DNA of 64,000 bases from Zerene cesonia (lineage: Eukaryota > Arthropoda > Insecta > Lepidoptera > Pieridae), in assembly GCF_012273895.1 (NCBI RefSeq), contig NC_052122.1:3472001-3536000 (forward strand), read 5' to 3'. Shown here piece by piece: positions 39,801 to 51,800 of this stretch. The translations under genes were made by a program, and so were the position numbers. The notes beneath the pieces are model-generated. The model worked only from the letters and a program-made list of their open reading frames with translations, did not search any database and had not been told where the DNA came from. Positions within the stretch are counted from its first letter, which is position 1, and every line of letters begins with the position of its first letter.

Positions 39801-42800
39801 AATTGGATTCAAACTGAAATATAACCGGTTTTTTTGTATTAGACTTTATTTGTAGCCTATTTTCAACTTGTTAGAATTTTAAACCGATAAGATTCGTGTG
39901 TTTTAAGATGAAAATAAGATTGCATTTATAATTAGGGTTGATACAATTTTATCCTATTCGAATGTACTTTATAATATCGTATTATATTAAAGACATGTGC
40001 GCTTATACATTCTATACGAGTTTATGACAAAATAATTACGTGTAAAAGTTGGCAAAGTTATCGTTAAAATCGTCGATACGGAAGTCACCTGAGAACAGCA
40101 GTGGTGGGACGAAAATAGAGTGAAACAGAGACTCGTGATATTGGCATTGTCCCGAGTCTGTTCAAATAGTGTCAAACGTTTTTTTTTGTCCGTCGTAACA
40201 TTTGGGAGATGTGCTGTGCCCTTGAATATTCACGAAACGAGATATTTCAGTGGTTTTTGAGATATGCCAGTGACATACAGCCGCGCTTCGGAGGTAACGC
40301 ATAAGCGGTGAGTGCACCGCACGATGTAGGTACGCCATCATGGAATGAATGAAAATTAGATAGAACAGTTTTTTTATAAATAGAGTCATGCATGAGTTAG
40401 TTCGTATCATAGTATGAGGCTAGATAGTATCGTATGGGACAACTGACGATGCGGACTGACTGGGAATGATGCAATTAAGCGATTTTTTACTAGCAGTATA
40501 ATTTTTTGCCATATGTACTGTAACTTGATTTAAAACAGATTATTCATCAAAATCAGCCAAACAAATCGAAATTTTGTTAAACACAGCAACAAGCTTATCT
40601 ATACGAGTAGATAGGTACCTAAAATCAACGAAACAATAGACGAAACAATAAGATTTGATACAGTTAAAATATTAATCAACTATGCCATGGTAAATAGAAT
40701 GTTATGCATCACTGAATATTGGACTGCCAGCGTTCCGGCCACCTACCATGATAACACTTCGTGGTTATTGCATCTGCCCTTGCAGGGGGATACTGGGTCA
40801 AGACGTTTTCATTTTATAGGAACCTTCGAGATCATGATAGATACTAAATGTTAACTTGTATTCATATCAACATTTCTTTAATCGACAGCATACTGTTATA
40901 ACCAGACTACGCATATTGCGTCACTAAGCCCTCTGTACTGATAAAGAATAAGATATCGTTTCATTTCATATATTAAGATTATCTGTGAGTTGATAAATTT
41001 TAAACGTGAATCAACTTTATAGTTATATCGATAAAATTATTATCGTACGCCAAATTTGTGAGGATTTCAAGCACGTGTTTGCACCAAAACGGTTTCAATT
41101 AACTCGGTGTAATATTTTAAAACGACCTTTATTGAAGATCTACGTGAGAGCATACGTAACAATAATGGTCAATATCAAATAAATATGTTTTCATTTCACA
41201 TATCTTTTACGTTTATTAATAACTGAAGAAGAAATGGATAGACGTGCATATTAAAAGTTAAAGGGAATTGCAATTACCTGCATGAATTATAAATGGATCA
41301 ATAGGAAACGAAGTCGATATACTCTTGTAATATCTAAATTCTAAATAGGTAGTTTTGTTCCGTTATTTTTGAGAACCGGTACGAAAACAATAAATATCAT
41401 TATTGATTTGCTTTACTAAAAGTCTTAGTATTTGTGTATGCGACGGTGTCTGAGAAGTCAATATGAATACAGAAAACATGCTTAATTCAATTACTAAAAC
41501 TACCAGTTTCAAAACATTGGAATATTTATTATTACAGATCAGATCACGTTCATTATTATAGGTAAACCTACAAAATAGCTCTTTATAATTAGATTAAAAT
41601 TCAGAGAAATACGCGTCCTACCTACCTAACCTATCGTTAAAATATCTGCTCTACACCCAGTTAAGTTTATGAGTGTAATGAAAATAAACATTGAGTATAA
41701 AATAATAAGAAGATATACCCGAGAATAGTATTTTTAGTGACTTTCTACTCTACTATACATATAGGAATTTAATGAATAGTTAACACTGAACGTATTAGTA
41801 TGTCCGCGACCACTTTTCAAACGTACGAAAATCAAGCTCTATAATAATACAGATTATTTACAAATGCCTGAAACTGAATACCTAATAAAAACATCTTAAT
41901 AATAAGCGCAATATAATAATCTGTGGCGCGACCACTTGTGGATGAACGAGCGCCCCAAATTCCCCGAAGCTTGCCACAATCTCGGTCACGTTCAAGTTCA
42001 CGGTTCGATACTACAAATTTTACAAATCCCGATTCAGAAATTAGATGGAAATATTTATTGGGTGGAAATGAAATATGTGCTTTAGAAATTTATGTGTTGA
42101 TCGTCATTAATTAAAATATGTACGTAAAAATAAAAATGTGTGATGTTTTAAAACTAATTTACTGATTACCCGTAACGCTCGCTTTGCCAAATGTTATGGT
42201 ATGAAAGATTTTTTGACCAAGAGCTTTAAAAGTTACTGGATACTTTTAAAACCGTTTCGAATGGTCGCGTCTGAGAAAAAACCTCAATGACCTGTTTTTC
42301 CCTCTAATGATAACTAGTTGATCAGTAAATTATTTATATTAAGTCCTTCACATTTTTCGTATTGACTAAAAAACATAACAGATTTTGATTAAGCGCCAAA
42401 AAGAAGAGCCAAAAATGTTTTCACTTGTCATGCGCTTGCGTCGGCAACGATTGTTTAAACTTTATGTTTTTACAAAATCTCTTCGAACTTCGCATCACTT
42501 ACATAAATTTGTGAAAAGTATTTTTCACAAAGTGTAAGTGATGCGAAAGTTTTTTTTTTACATATTATTGATTTTTCTTAGCGTCTAAATCGATCCTTAA
42601 ATTCCGTAAATATATCAAAGTCACAATTAGCTAAATCTATTCAGCTATTCTTGTATTTTAGAGGACCGTCCTTGGTAATGGGACATAGTTTTGTTAGGAG
42701 ACTTAGCCATTTCAAGAATTGTTTCTTCATATACTTGTGCCAATATTTCACAACTTCTTCACAAAAATGTGGCTGTCTCTCCTCGATAGCTAACACCTCA

Positions 42801-45800
42801 ACAATCCAAACCATCAGCGAAGTTTGAAAATATTTAGGTTGTACTCTGCCGCCTGATTCAGATCAGCAATCCAAGCTTCTATAGCTTTGCGCATAAACTC
42901 GGTTCTACTTCTAAAATTATTTAAAATGAGCATTCAAAATAATAGTCAAAAAATTTTCTCCGTCAATAAATTAAAAAGAAAATCTCTGAGCTCCCTTTGC
43001 GCACCTCTTAAGATATTGTTTTGATTCTACCACAAATGATAAGCATTTTTAAAACGTCAGTGAACTAATAACCAGTGCGTCTGGAGCTGCAAGTCCTATG
43101 TCATCATGTAAGACATGAAATAATTTGCTTTCAGATAGGATTTCTCCGAATTTCCATTACTGCTTTGATCCTCTTTTTCGTTCGATAGCTCGTGAACTGC
43201 GAGAGCTTTTTCATGGAAATTAGTATGTAGGAGTTTCAAAGGCGATAAATCGAACTAGCTAGATTCATATAAAAAAAATACGTAAAAGTGAGTACTTGCC
43301 AGTAAATGATTCCCGGAACATGAATATAATTGTTAAATATTCTGATTTTTATATAAAATACTTAAGTACCTACACTGATGTAACGGCATCTTTATCGATC
43401 TATATTTATACAATAAATTCGAATTACTTTTTTTTATTCATTCAAACGAATTAAATAACTTTTGCATTTAAATTTCTTGTAACAGTCAGCTAAAATAAAT
43501 GAAACAATTATTGAATTCCAAAAAAGGACTTCTAAGTAAATCATATTTTTCACAAAACACGAAATGAAAATGACGATGTTTATAGCTGTATGAAAAAAAA
43601 TTATACTCGGTATAAAAAATAACCAGTTTCGTCGTGGATACCTTTTTTCTAACACAAGTAAGTGGTTTGTTAAAACTTAGCGTTTTTATTCACATTCCAA
43701 ACATTTTGTAAATAAATATTTTTTGTTTAACAGACATGCGTTACTAATCATTCAACATTGTACCTATCGCCTAAAGTATTGAGCGGATTATTTCAATGTA
43801 TAATGTTCTCGATTTGTAACACATTCGATTTACGATCACTTTTTATTTTTTATAATATTTATAATAGTGAAAAAGTATTTCTCATTTTATCGCCGAGAGT
43901 GTACGGCGATTGTATTGAAAGTAAATTACAAACTCTGTTTCTTAAGCGAAGCAAATTAAACAAGCAAGCAAAAGAACGTTGAATTTTTAAGAACATTCCA
44001 GAATACTATTTCATTTAGTTAATGAAGTAAACAATTGCGATTTCCGTATCAGCTCCCGTGGGCGATATCCATTAACTCTCAGCTGGAGGATATTATAGCC
44101 TTGGACTGGAATTACCTTTATATATATGTTTTGTATAAAAATAGACTTAGTGCTGCTAATGACGAAAACATTGAAATATTGACCATTTTGATTATTTATG
44201 CAATTGCTTGGTATTGCATGAAGAAAGTAGTAGATATAGCTTCGTTAACATAATATAAAGAACGTTACATACGTTTTATCCTAGTGTCACTTTTAGCATC
44301 GACCACCCTTTTTCTATACCACCTTTTCGAGCATATCGTTGCTTAAAATTCTTCTTAATAAAACTCATTTTATTTCATGCTATCTATTGTTTTCTCACAG
44401 CCGTCACTTACACCCGCACAAATCGCGCAAATTCTCTTTGCAAGAGGGGGGAAGGGGTGGTGTGCCCTTGCTGGGCTTTCCGACTGGAGAGCGGCGGGTG
44501 TCTATCGTACCCACTGAGGAGACATTGCCGGAGGCTGACCAAGATGACTTGCGGAGCCATCGCAGTGATGACCCCAGGGGCATGCGACGTCACAAAGTAT
44601 TACCCAGGGTGAGTGGTGTCAAACGGGCAAATACTTAATGCTTTCAGAACATTATTTCTTATGGTAGATATTATTATATGTTAAATTTAGTATATATTTA
44701 TGTAATGATATTATTAAATTTTACTTCATATTTTTCTATTATAAAGAATATAGTTACGGACTGGGTATCGAGATTTATTCATATCATAGTTTGTGTAGCA
44801 TCTAGATATTTATTCACAACACTAAGGCCAGGTCGAGGCAAATTTAAACTTCTCTGCATGAATCTATCCACGTACACGAGAGATTGTAATGTTTTGCAAA
44901 TATTACTGTACTTCAGACCAAATTCAATTCAGACCGTCATAGAATGAAATAATTTCTTCGACAGCCTACGACAGTGCACCTCAGCAGAAGAGATGGTGGC
45001 GACAAGGTCCATGCGTTCCTGGCCGACTCTGCTTACAAGAAAATGTACGACCACAGCCCGCACGCGGTAAGGAATAAGGAAATCATTCTCATCAGTTACG
45101 TCGTATTATCTAACATTGTGAATTCGATAGGCTGAACATTCTTGCCGTATCAACAGGTAGCGATAGTGATAAATTTTTAAAATCACGAGATATGTGCCGT
45201 TTTATAAAAGGTATTTGAGGAAGTAATTTGGCAGTACGGTTCGATATGTCTGTTATGCAGGTGTTCGTACAACTCGATGAGTTGTTGGCGACTGAGGATG
45301 GTGACGCTGAGTGGAAGGAGACAGCTCGATGGATCAAGTACGAGGAGGACGTGGAGGAGGGTTCGGCCCGCTGGGGCAAGCCCCACGTAGCGTCGCTATC
45401 ATTCCACTCTCTGCTGAACCTGCGGCGATGTTTGGAGACGGGAGTGGTCCTCCTGGACCTGGAGGAGAAAGATCTACCCGGAGTCGCTTACAGGTATGTA
45501 AGAATAACAAGATACATCCAAGATTCCAAACTAATTGTATGTAACGTTGAAAATTTTTAGTCTTAAAATTTGACTAAAGCAATCTTATTGAAAAACTTTT
45601 TCTGAATAAGTAACTTCTTACTCCAGATTATAGACCAGAGAACGTTGAAATTTATATATTTAAATTTTTACTCAGGGTGGTTGAGAGCATGGTAACGGAA
45701 GGTCTGATAGAAGAAGACGACAAGCCAGTGGTGATGCGCTCTCTACTGCTACGTCACAAGCATGTTCACGACGAAAGGTTCAGGTTCTCCATAAGTGCTC

Positions 45801-48800
45801 GCAAGCAGTCCTCGTACACCAGCTTACAGGTAATAACACTGATAAAAACTGTTTACTAAGCTTTCAATCTATAAGTAATTGAATATGACTTGAACTCTGC
45901 GAGTGTTCACGTAGGTGGTCGCTTACCATCAGGCGATCTATCGGCTCGATTTTATAACCCAATATACAGTACTTCATGAAAGGAAGTTATGAATATAAAT
46001 GATGCACGATAGCTAAATTATTGCGTTAAAATGTTGTCTGTATTCAGGGAACTTAATGGTAATCCACTCTGCGGTGAAGTGATAACCATGGTGTATTGTT
46101 ATCATCGTACTTTTGCACATTAAATGCGATAAAACATCGTAATTTTATGTTTTATTCGGCAAAATAATACTATTTACAAGGTGTGTGAAAAATAATGATA
46201 AATTATCGACGTTATCGATGTTTTTGACAAGTTTACGATATCAAAGATTACAGTACTATCTGCGCTTGGCGTGTACTGTTTTTTGTAGAAACAATGTTTC
46301 AAGGTTATCATAGGAAGCCCTTATTTTGTAGTTTGTTGTTTATCACCTTAAACCGTTGGTTTCCTTATAAGCTATCGTTTCCATTTAGAAATCATCATCA
46401 GTTAATTTAATATCTTTATTTTTTTATTTTGTATTTCAACTTTACACACGACATGCGTATTATGCAGGATTCTATTTATTTAAAAAGTAGTATTCAGTTT
46501 TGTTATTGATCAAGAATTATCAATTTCAAGGTTAATACTAACCGCTACTACCCAACAACTGGTAAAAACTAGATTTTGCTATTTCTAATGATATCATTTC
46601 TAAATAATCCAGGAAAGTACCTACACCTTGTTCTTGAGAAATGCATATGATGAAATCCAGATCAATAAGACCTTTACTTTAGTTTTCATAGTACGTAGCA
46701 ATAGTAAAAATATGACGCAAAGGCAACATCAAAACTGCAACATAAAAAGCTCTAGTCAAAACGGTTCATAAACTAACGTGGCCATACGTCCCACTTTGGG
46801 CGGGATAGTGCAGTTGTAAAGCACTCAGCAGATAGTTACAAAAGTATGACATAGAAGCGATGCTACTACTAGGCTTCATTTATTGAGAGCCTTCCTTATA
46901 TTTAATCATAACGTTATACTATAATTTTAAGTTATAATTGCAAGTTGCAAAAAAATAAAAAGGTTTATATAAAACGGCATATGGCCCGCTCTAGTAAAAT
47001 CGATGGTCACGTTATTCATAACTGAACCCAGCCCAACATGCATAGCTCATGTCAAAACAGTTTTTATACACGGTTTCAAATCTGAAACGACTATCACATG
47101 TGACATTGACAAGAGACCACAATACGTAGATACGACATGAAAAGAAAAGCTCACATCAAAATGGTTTAAAATACGAAACATCCAACACATACAACCCAGA
47201 CGATAGACCACACTACCATAATAAAATGAATGCTCACGTCAAAATGGTATTCAGTCGCTGTGGCTAGACGACGCGGCGCCCGGGCCGGGCGGGCATCGCA
47301 TTCGGTGCTCGCTCTGCTCCGCCACCGGCTCCTGCAGACGGCACAGCGCCCACCTTCTCGTACGGAACACCCCTGTGCGCCTCCCTTTGTACCCGTATCC
47401 AGTCTTAGTACTCATCACAAACAGCCGATCAGCCTGTTTCATTTCACGCTGGCGTGCGTTCATTAAATGTGTGAAAGCGGATCTGTAATAGTCGTTTATG
47501 CATCAATTGTACGTCAACGATTTTTACCACATGTCTTCTTTATACACACGCCGATTTATAGATATTCGATTTTTTGTCTTAATGGTTTTTAGTTAACGCG
47601 CGCCAACGGTAGAGTGCCAAAATTTGTTGTTTTTTATCGTCCATTAGAGCAGCTCATCGAATTTGATTTTTTTTTGTATCTCACTGTTCATTCTTTGTAA
47701 AAATAAACTTGTCTTTTTGACGAGTCGCAAATACGTTCCCGTGTGAAATGAATGACCTAACATCAATCATGTAGTTGCTTCGAGATTATTTCCATACTTG
47801 TGATTTTGAATGCACACAAACATAAGTATCTAATAAGATTTATCATGAAATGTAAAGATCATGAGGAATGATCAATACATACGCCGATGTATTGGAATGT
47901 GTTTGCTTTTGACGTCATTATATATTTTTTTCATTTTATTAGATTTTGTGCTTGTTTCATAATTAGTGTGAAAAAAAACAAAAATTAAGTTATAACCATT
48001 GTAGGTCTCATCTGCAATGGTTATAAGGAAATAGGGATTGGTTTTTTTCGTCATCACGAGGAACTCATTCGTGACTTACAACAACTAAACTGATTACAGA
48101 ACCTTGCTGATCAAAAACGTCGTCAGAGCTCTCACGTTATACCAGCTGACCGAACAGATGCACGCAAGAAGTCGTCGGCCGCTGGCCTTGACGCCCGTGA
48201 AGTGGAGTACCTCGCCACAGGCACTGTTGGCTCACAAGATGAACTGCGTCGCACACACAACGATTCCATCATGAAAAGGATACCAGATGGCGCTGAAGCA
48301 ACAACCGTACTCGTCGGCGCTGTAGGCTTCCTCGACCAGCCCACCATAGCCTTCGTCCGACTCGCACAAGGGATTCAAATGCCCTCAATCACAGAGGTCC
48401 CAATTCCAGTTCGCTTTATGTTCATCCTCCTTGGGCCCACAACGGCTGATCTCGATTACCATGAAGTGGGTCGTTCCATTTCCACTCTCATGTCCAACCC
48501 GTCGTTCCATTCCATCGCATACAAGGCTGACGACCGGCGCGAGCTGCTGTCCGCCATCAATGAGTTCTTGGACGATTCAATAGTGCTTCCTCCGGGAGAC
48601 TGGGAACGACAAGCCTTATTGCCATTTGAGGAATTGCGCGCCAAGAGCGAGATGATTCGCCGCCGCAAACGGGATGCTTTGGAGCGAAAACGCGCAGCGA
48701 CTAAAGACGCGACACCTGTTATGGATGAGAAAAAGGCGCTTCTAGTCGCTGAAATCGGTGGCCCACCGGAGAAAGAGCCAGACGATCCGCTTTCAAAAAC

Positions 48801-51800
48801 TGGCCGTCTATTCGGAGGTAAGTTGCTTGCATTCATCATTTGTGGGGACAGCACAGTCTTATCTTAAAAGTCTCCTTGTTCAATGTTTATTGACCTGTAT
48901 TGTTAACTTCTAGGTGTAATCAGAGACATGAAGAGACGATATCCTCATTATCTTTCGGATTTCCGGGATGCTCTGAACGGCCAATGTGCAGCGGCTACGA
49001 TTTTCATGTATTTCGCTGCTTTATCATCGGCTATTACTTTTGGAGGATTACTTGCTGAAAAGACTTACAGGACAATTGGAATTTCCGAGACATTGGTACG
49101 TTACAAGTGTAAAATAATATGATATCAATTACATAATGTTTACTTCATCGATTTCTTAGATAAGATAATGTATGGAAAATGCTAAGTTATACAGTTTTCG
49201 CTTGATGAAGATTGGTTGGATATCACACTTCAATTTGATATTAAAATTTTATTATCGGCTATCAGTCAATTTCATTTTTTAATGAAATAATAGTTACCAC
49301 TTATGTATTACAACCAAAACTATATAAATTCGTTTTTTTGATTATGATAAATGGCTAATTGTCATCTTAGTTGCATTTGATTCAAAATATCGATTATTTG
49401 TTTTTTTTTAATAAATATGTAAATAGGTTCTAGAACAATATGACAATAAAGTTATACAGCAGACAAAATAAAGTTAAAAAAAATTATATTGTACGTTTAA
49501 TAAAGACCCACATTCATGGTAAACATTAGCATTTTTTTCCAAACAAACCCGTTTAGCGTTTACCTGTTTTTTAATGGTTTACATTACTTTTGCAAAAAAT
49601 GTATGCGTGTTGCTGGCAACATTTCGTATTGCAAAAATGACAACGCATGTTGAAATGCTTTCAACCTAGAAACGCCTAGAAAAGCAAAATCCGTCCACAG
49701 TAGGATCAGGAATTACCACTAAAGAAAAAGTGTTGAAAAAAATTTGTTGGGAAATCAACTATTGTTCAACAAATATTTACCATGAATACGAGGCCTTAAA
49801 GCATTTCAAGTCACTGTTATTTTTAACTCTAATATCAGAGTGAGCTAGTAAAATCGCCCAAACTTAATGTTAAAGAAAAAACGACACATACTTTAACATA
49901 AAAGTCTCATAAGAGCTTTCTTCAGAGGTCTGACAAAAATGCCCAAAATTAGGTATTCACGAGCGTCGGTGGCGTGTTCTTCGCCCTTGTGGCGGGTCAG
50001 CCAATGATGATAACTGGAGCCACCGGGCCTCTGCTCCTTCTCGACGAATCGCTGGCTAGTTTCTGTCACTCGTACGGGTTCGACTTCTTAGCCGCAAGGA
50101 TGTACTGCGGCTTGTGGATGATCGTGATTGCTCTGCTCGTTGCTTCTCTTGAGGGCAGCGTGGCGGTTAAGAAAATTAGCCGGTGAGTCAGGTTTTTTAT
50201 GGTTCATTTTGATTATGTGCCGCTTTCACAGTTTCCTGATAAGTTTTGTTTAGATTAATTATTTATGTCAGTTAATATGACTAAAATATTTTATAATTTA
50301 CGTCAACTTGTGTTAAATTATTTATCAGCAAACGGGTCCCCAATATCAGATTACTCTAGTTATCCTCAATGTTAAAATTTTAAAAAGTGATGATCGCTTA
50401 AAATGAACGCAGTTGATCGGTTTTGTTCAAAGTATTTTTAATTTTTAAAACATAATTATAAATGTTAGTTGATAAATGGATTTGATATCGAATATAAATT
50501 TATACAATTGTGTTAATTTACATCAGTTCCTTCTAATTATGCACGAGTGAAATGGCAAATTGTATTACAGTTTTTATATATTTTACCATAGTAACGTACA
50601 TTTGCCCATAGTAATATTCGCTAAAAGATACTATTAACTGGCTAGTGAAAAATTGGAGTTAAAACTCTTGAAATCTTTTCAAAAATATTGTTCATAAGAC
50701 ATTCAATTCTGTTACCATCAACGCCATCTAGAATCGATATTGTTAAACAATATCAAAGTTTATATTGAGAGAGACTAAACTATATGAAAATTAATAACGA
50801 CGCCATCTAGTAGCGATAACTCAGAACACACCTTACATTCTAACTATAACTTAGCTTCTGCGTTCTAACTATAACACACCAACAGGTTCACGGAGGACAT
50901 CTTCGCGTTCCTCATATCGTTGATTTTCATATCTGAGCCGATCACGAACCTGATCAACTTGTACCGTATGCATCCGCTCGGCTACGACTATTGCCACAAG
51001 AACAACATTACCACCGCGCCGCCTCTTCTGAATGGAACATTAACGGGTGAGATATCATATTGGTGGTACTAGAATTTTTGTATGAATGATTATTATTTTT
51101 TGAACTGAAATTATTTCAAATATTTAGTTGATGAGTTGTGATTAAATTTTTTCAAGGTCTCGATCTACTAAGTCTCGTCTTCAAATAAAAGTCTTACCTC
51201 AAAAATTTAACTTACCTTCCCAAAATTGTTTCTTTCTTTGAAATTTTTGCATCTACCTTTAGGGAAAATATGATTAATCTCTCCTACCAAAAACTTTATA
51301 CAAATCTTCAACTTAAGAAAAATCCAGCTACTTTATTATATAACTAATTGCAGGTAACATGACCAGCAATGTGACAGCGGTACCAGCTCCAGTGCCAACC
51401 GGTATGCCGCCGCAACCGAACACCGCGCTATTTTGCACCATGCTAACACTTAGCACCTTCATCATTGCCTATTACCTTCGTATCTTCCGTAACGGAAAAT
51501 TCTTGGGCCGCAGCGTGAGTTGCAGTTTGATTATTTTTACCTGTACTTTACTACTTTTTACTTAAAGTAAATACTCACCTAATAAACATATAGTTGGGTA
51601 AAAATAATATCATCAACATTAATATTGTTTTAGGCTCGTCGTGCTCTCGGCGACTTCGGCGTACCAATTGCCATTGTATTCATGGTGGGAGTGTCAGCCT
51701 TCGTGCCGGTTTGGACTGAGAAGCTGCAGGTCCCAGACGGCCTGAGCCCAACCGCAAATCGCTCTTGGCTAGTTCCCCTCAACCCTGGACTGGAGACTAT

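Larger units (their letters stand above)
39548..44400 (+). other. Anion exchanger intron 3
   Basis: AT-rich. Contains a bulged hairpin at 42486-42551 and a short relic of Helitron family X at 43211-43265. An open stretch at 41923-42114 is not splice-compatible with the flanking exons. Otherwise no feature seen. Confidence 0.75.
45830..48099 (+). other. Anion exchanger intron 7
   Basis: Contains a short piece of the SINE-like 3' end (45900-45956), five copies of an 18-bp motif close to GCTCAYGTCAAAAYGGTT between 46749 and 47249, and a GC-rich patch (47255-47460) that includes a frame-compatible candidate exon. The remainder is AT-rich without visible features. Confidence 0.7.

Noticed and set aside
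41923..42114. Open stretch in intron 3 with Arg/Ser-rich translation, considered as a cassette exon
   Set aside because: Exon 3 leaves two bases; from the nearest AG that phase meets a stop within a few codons, and no good splice edges are seen.
48456..48854. 132-codon minus-strand frame
   Set aside because: Antisense shadow of exon 8.
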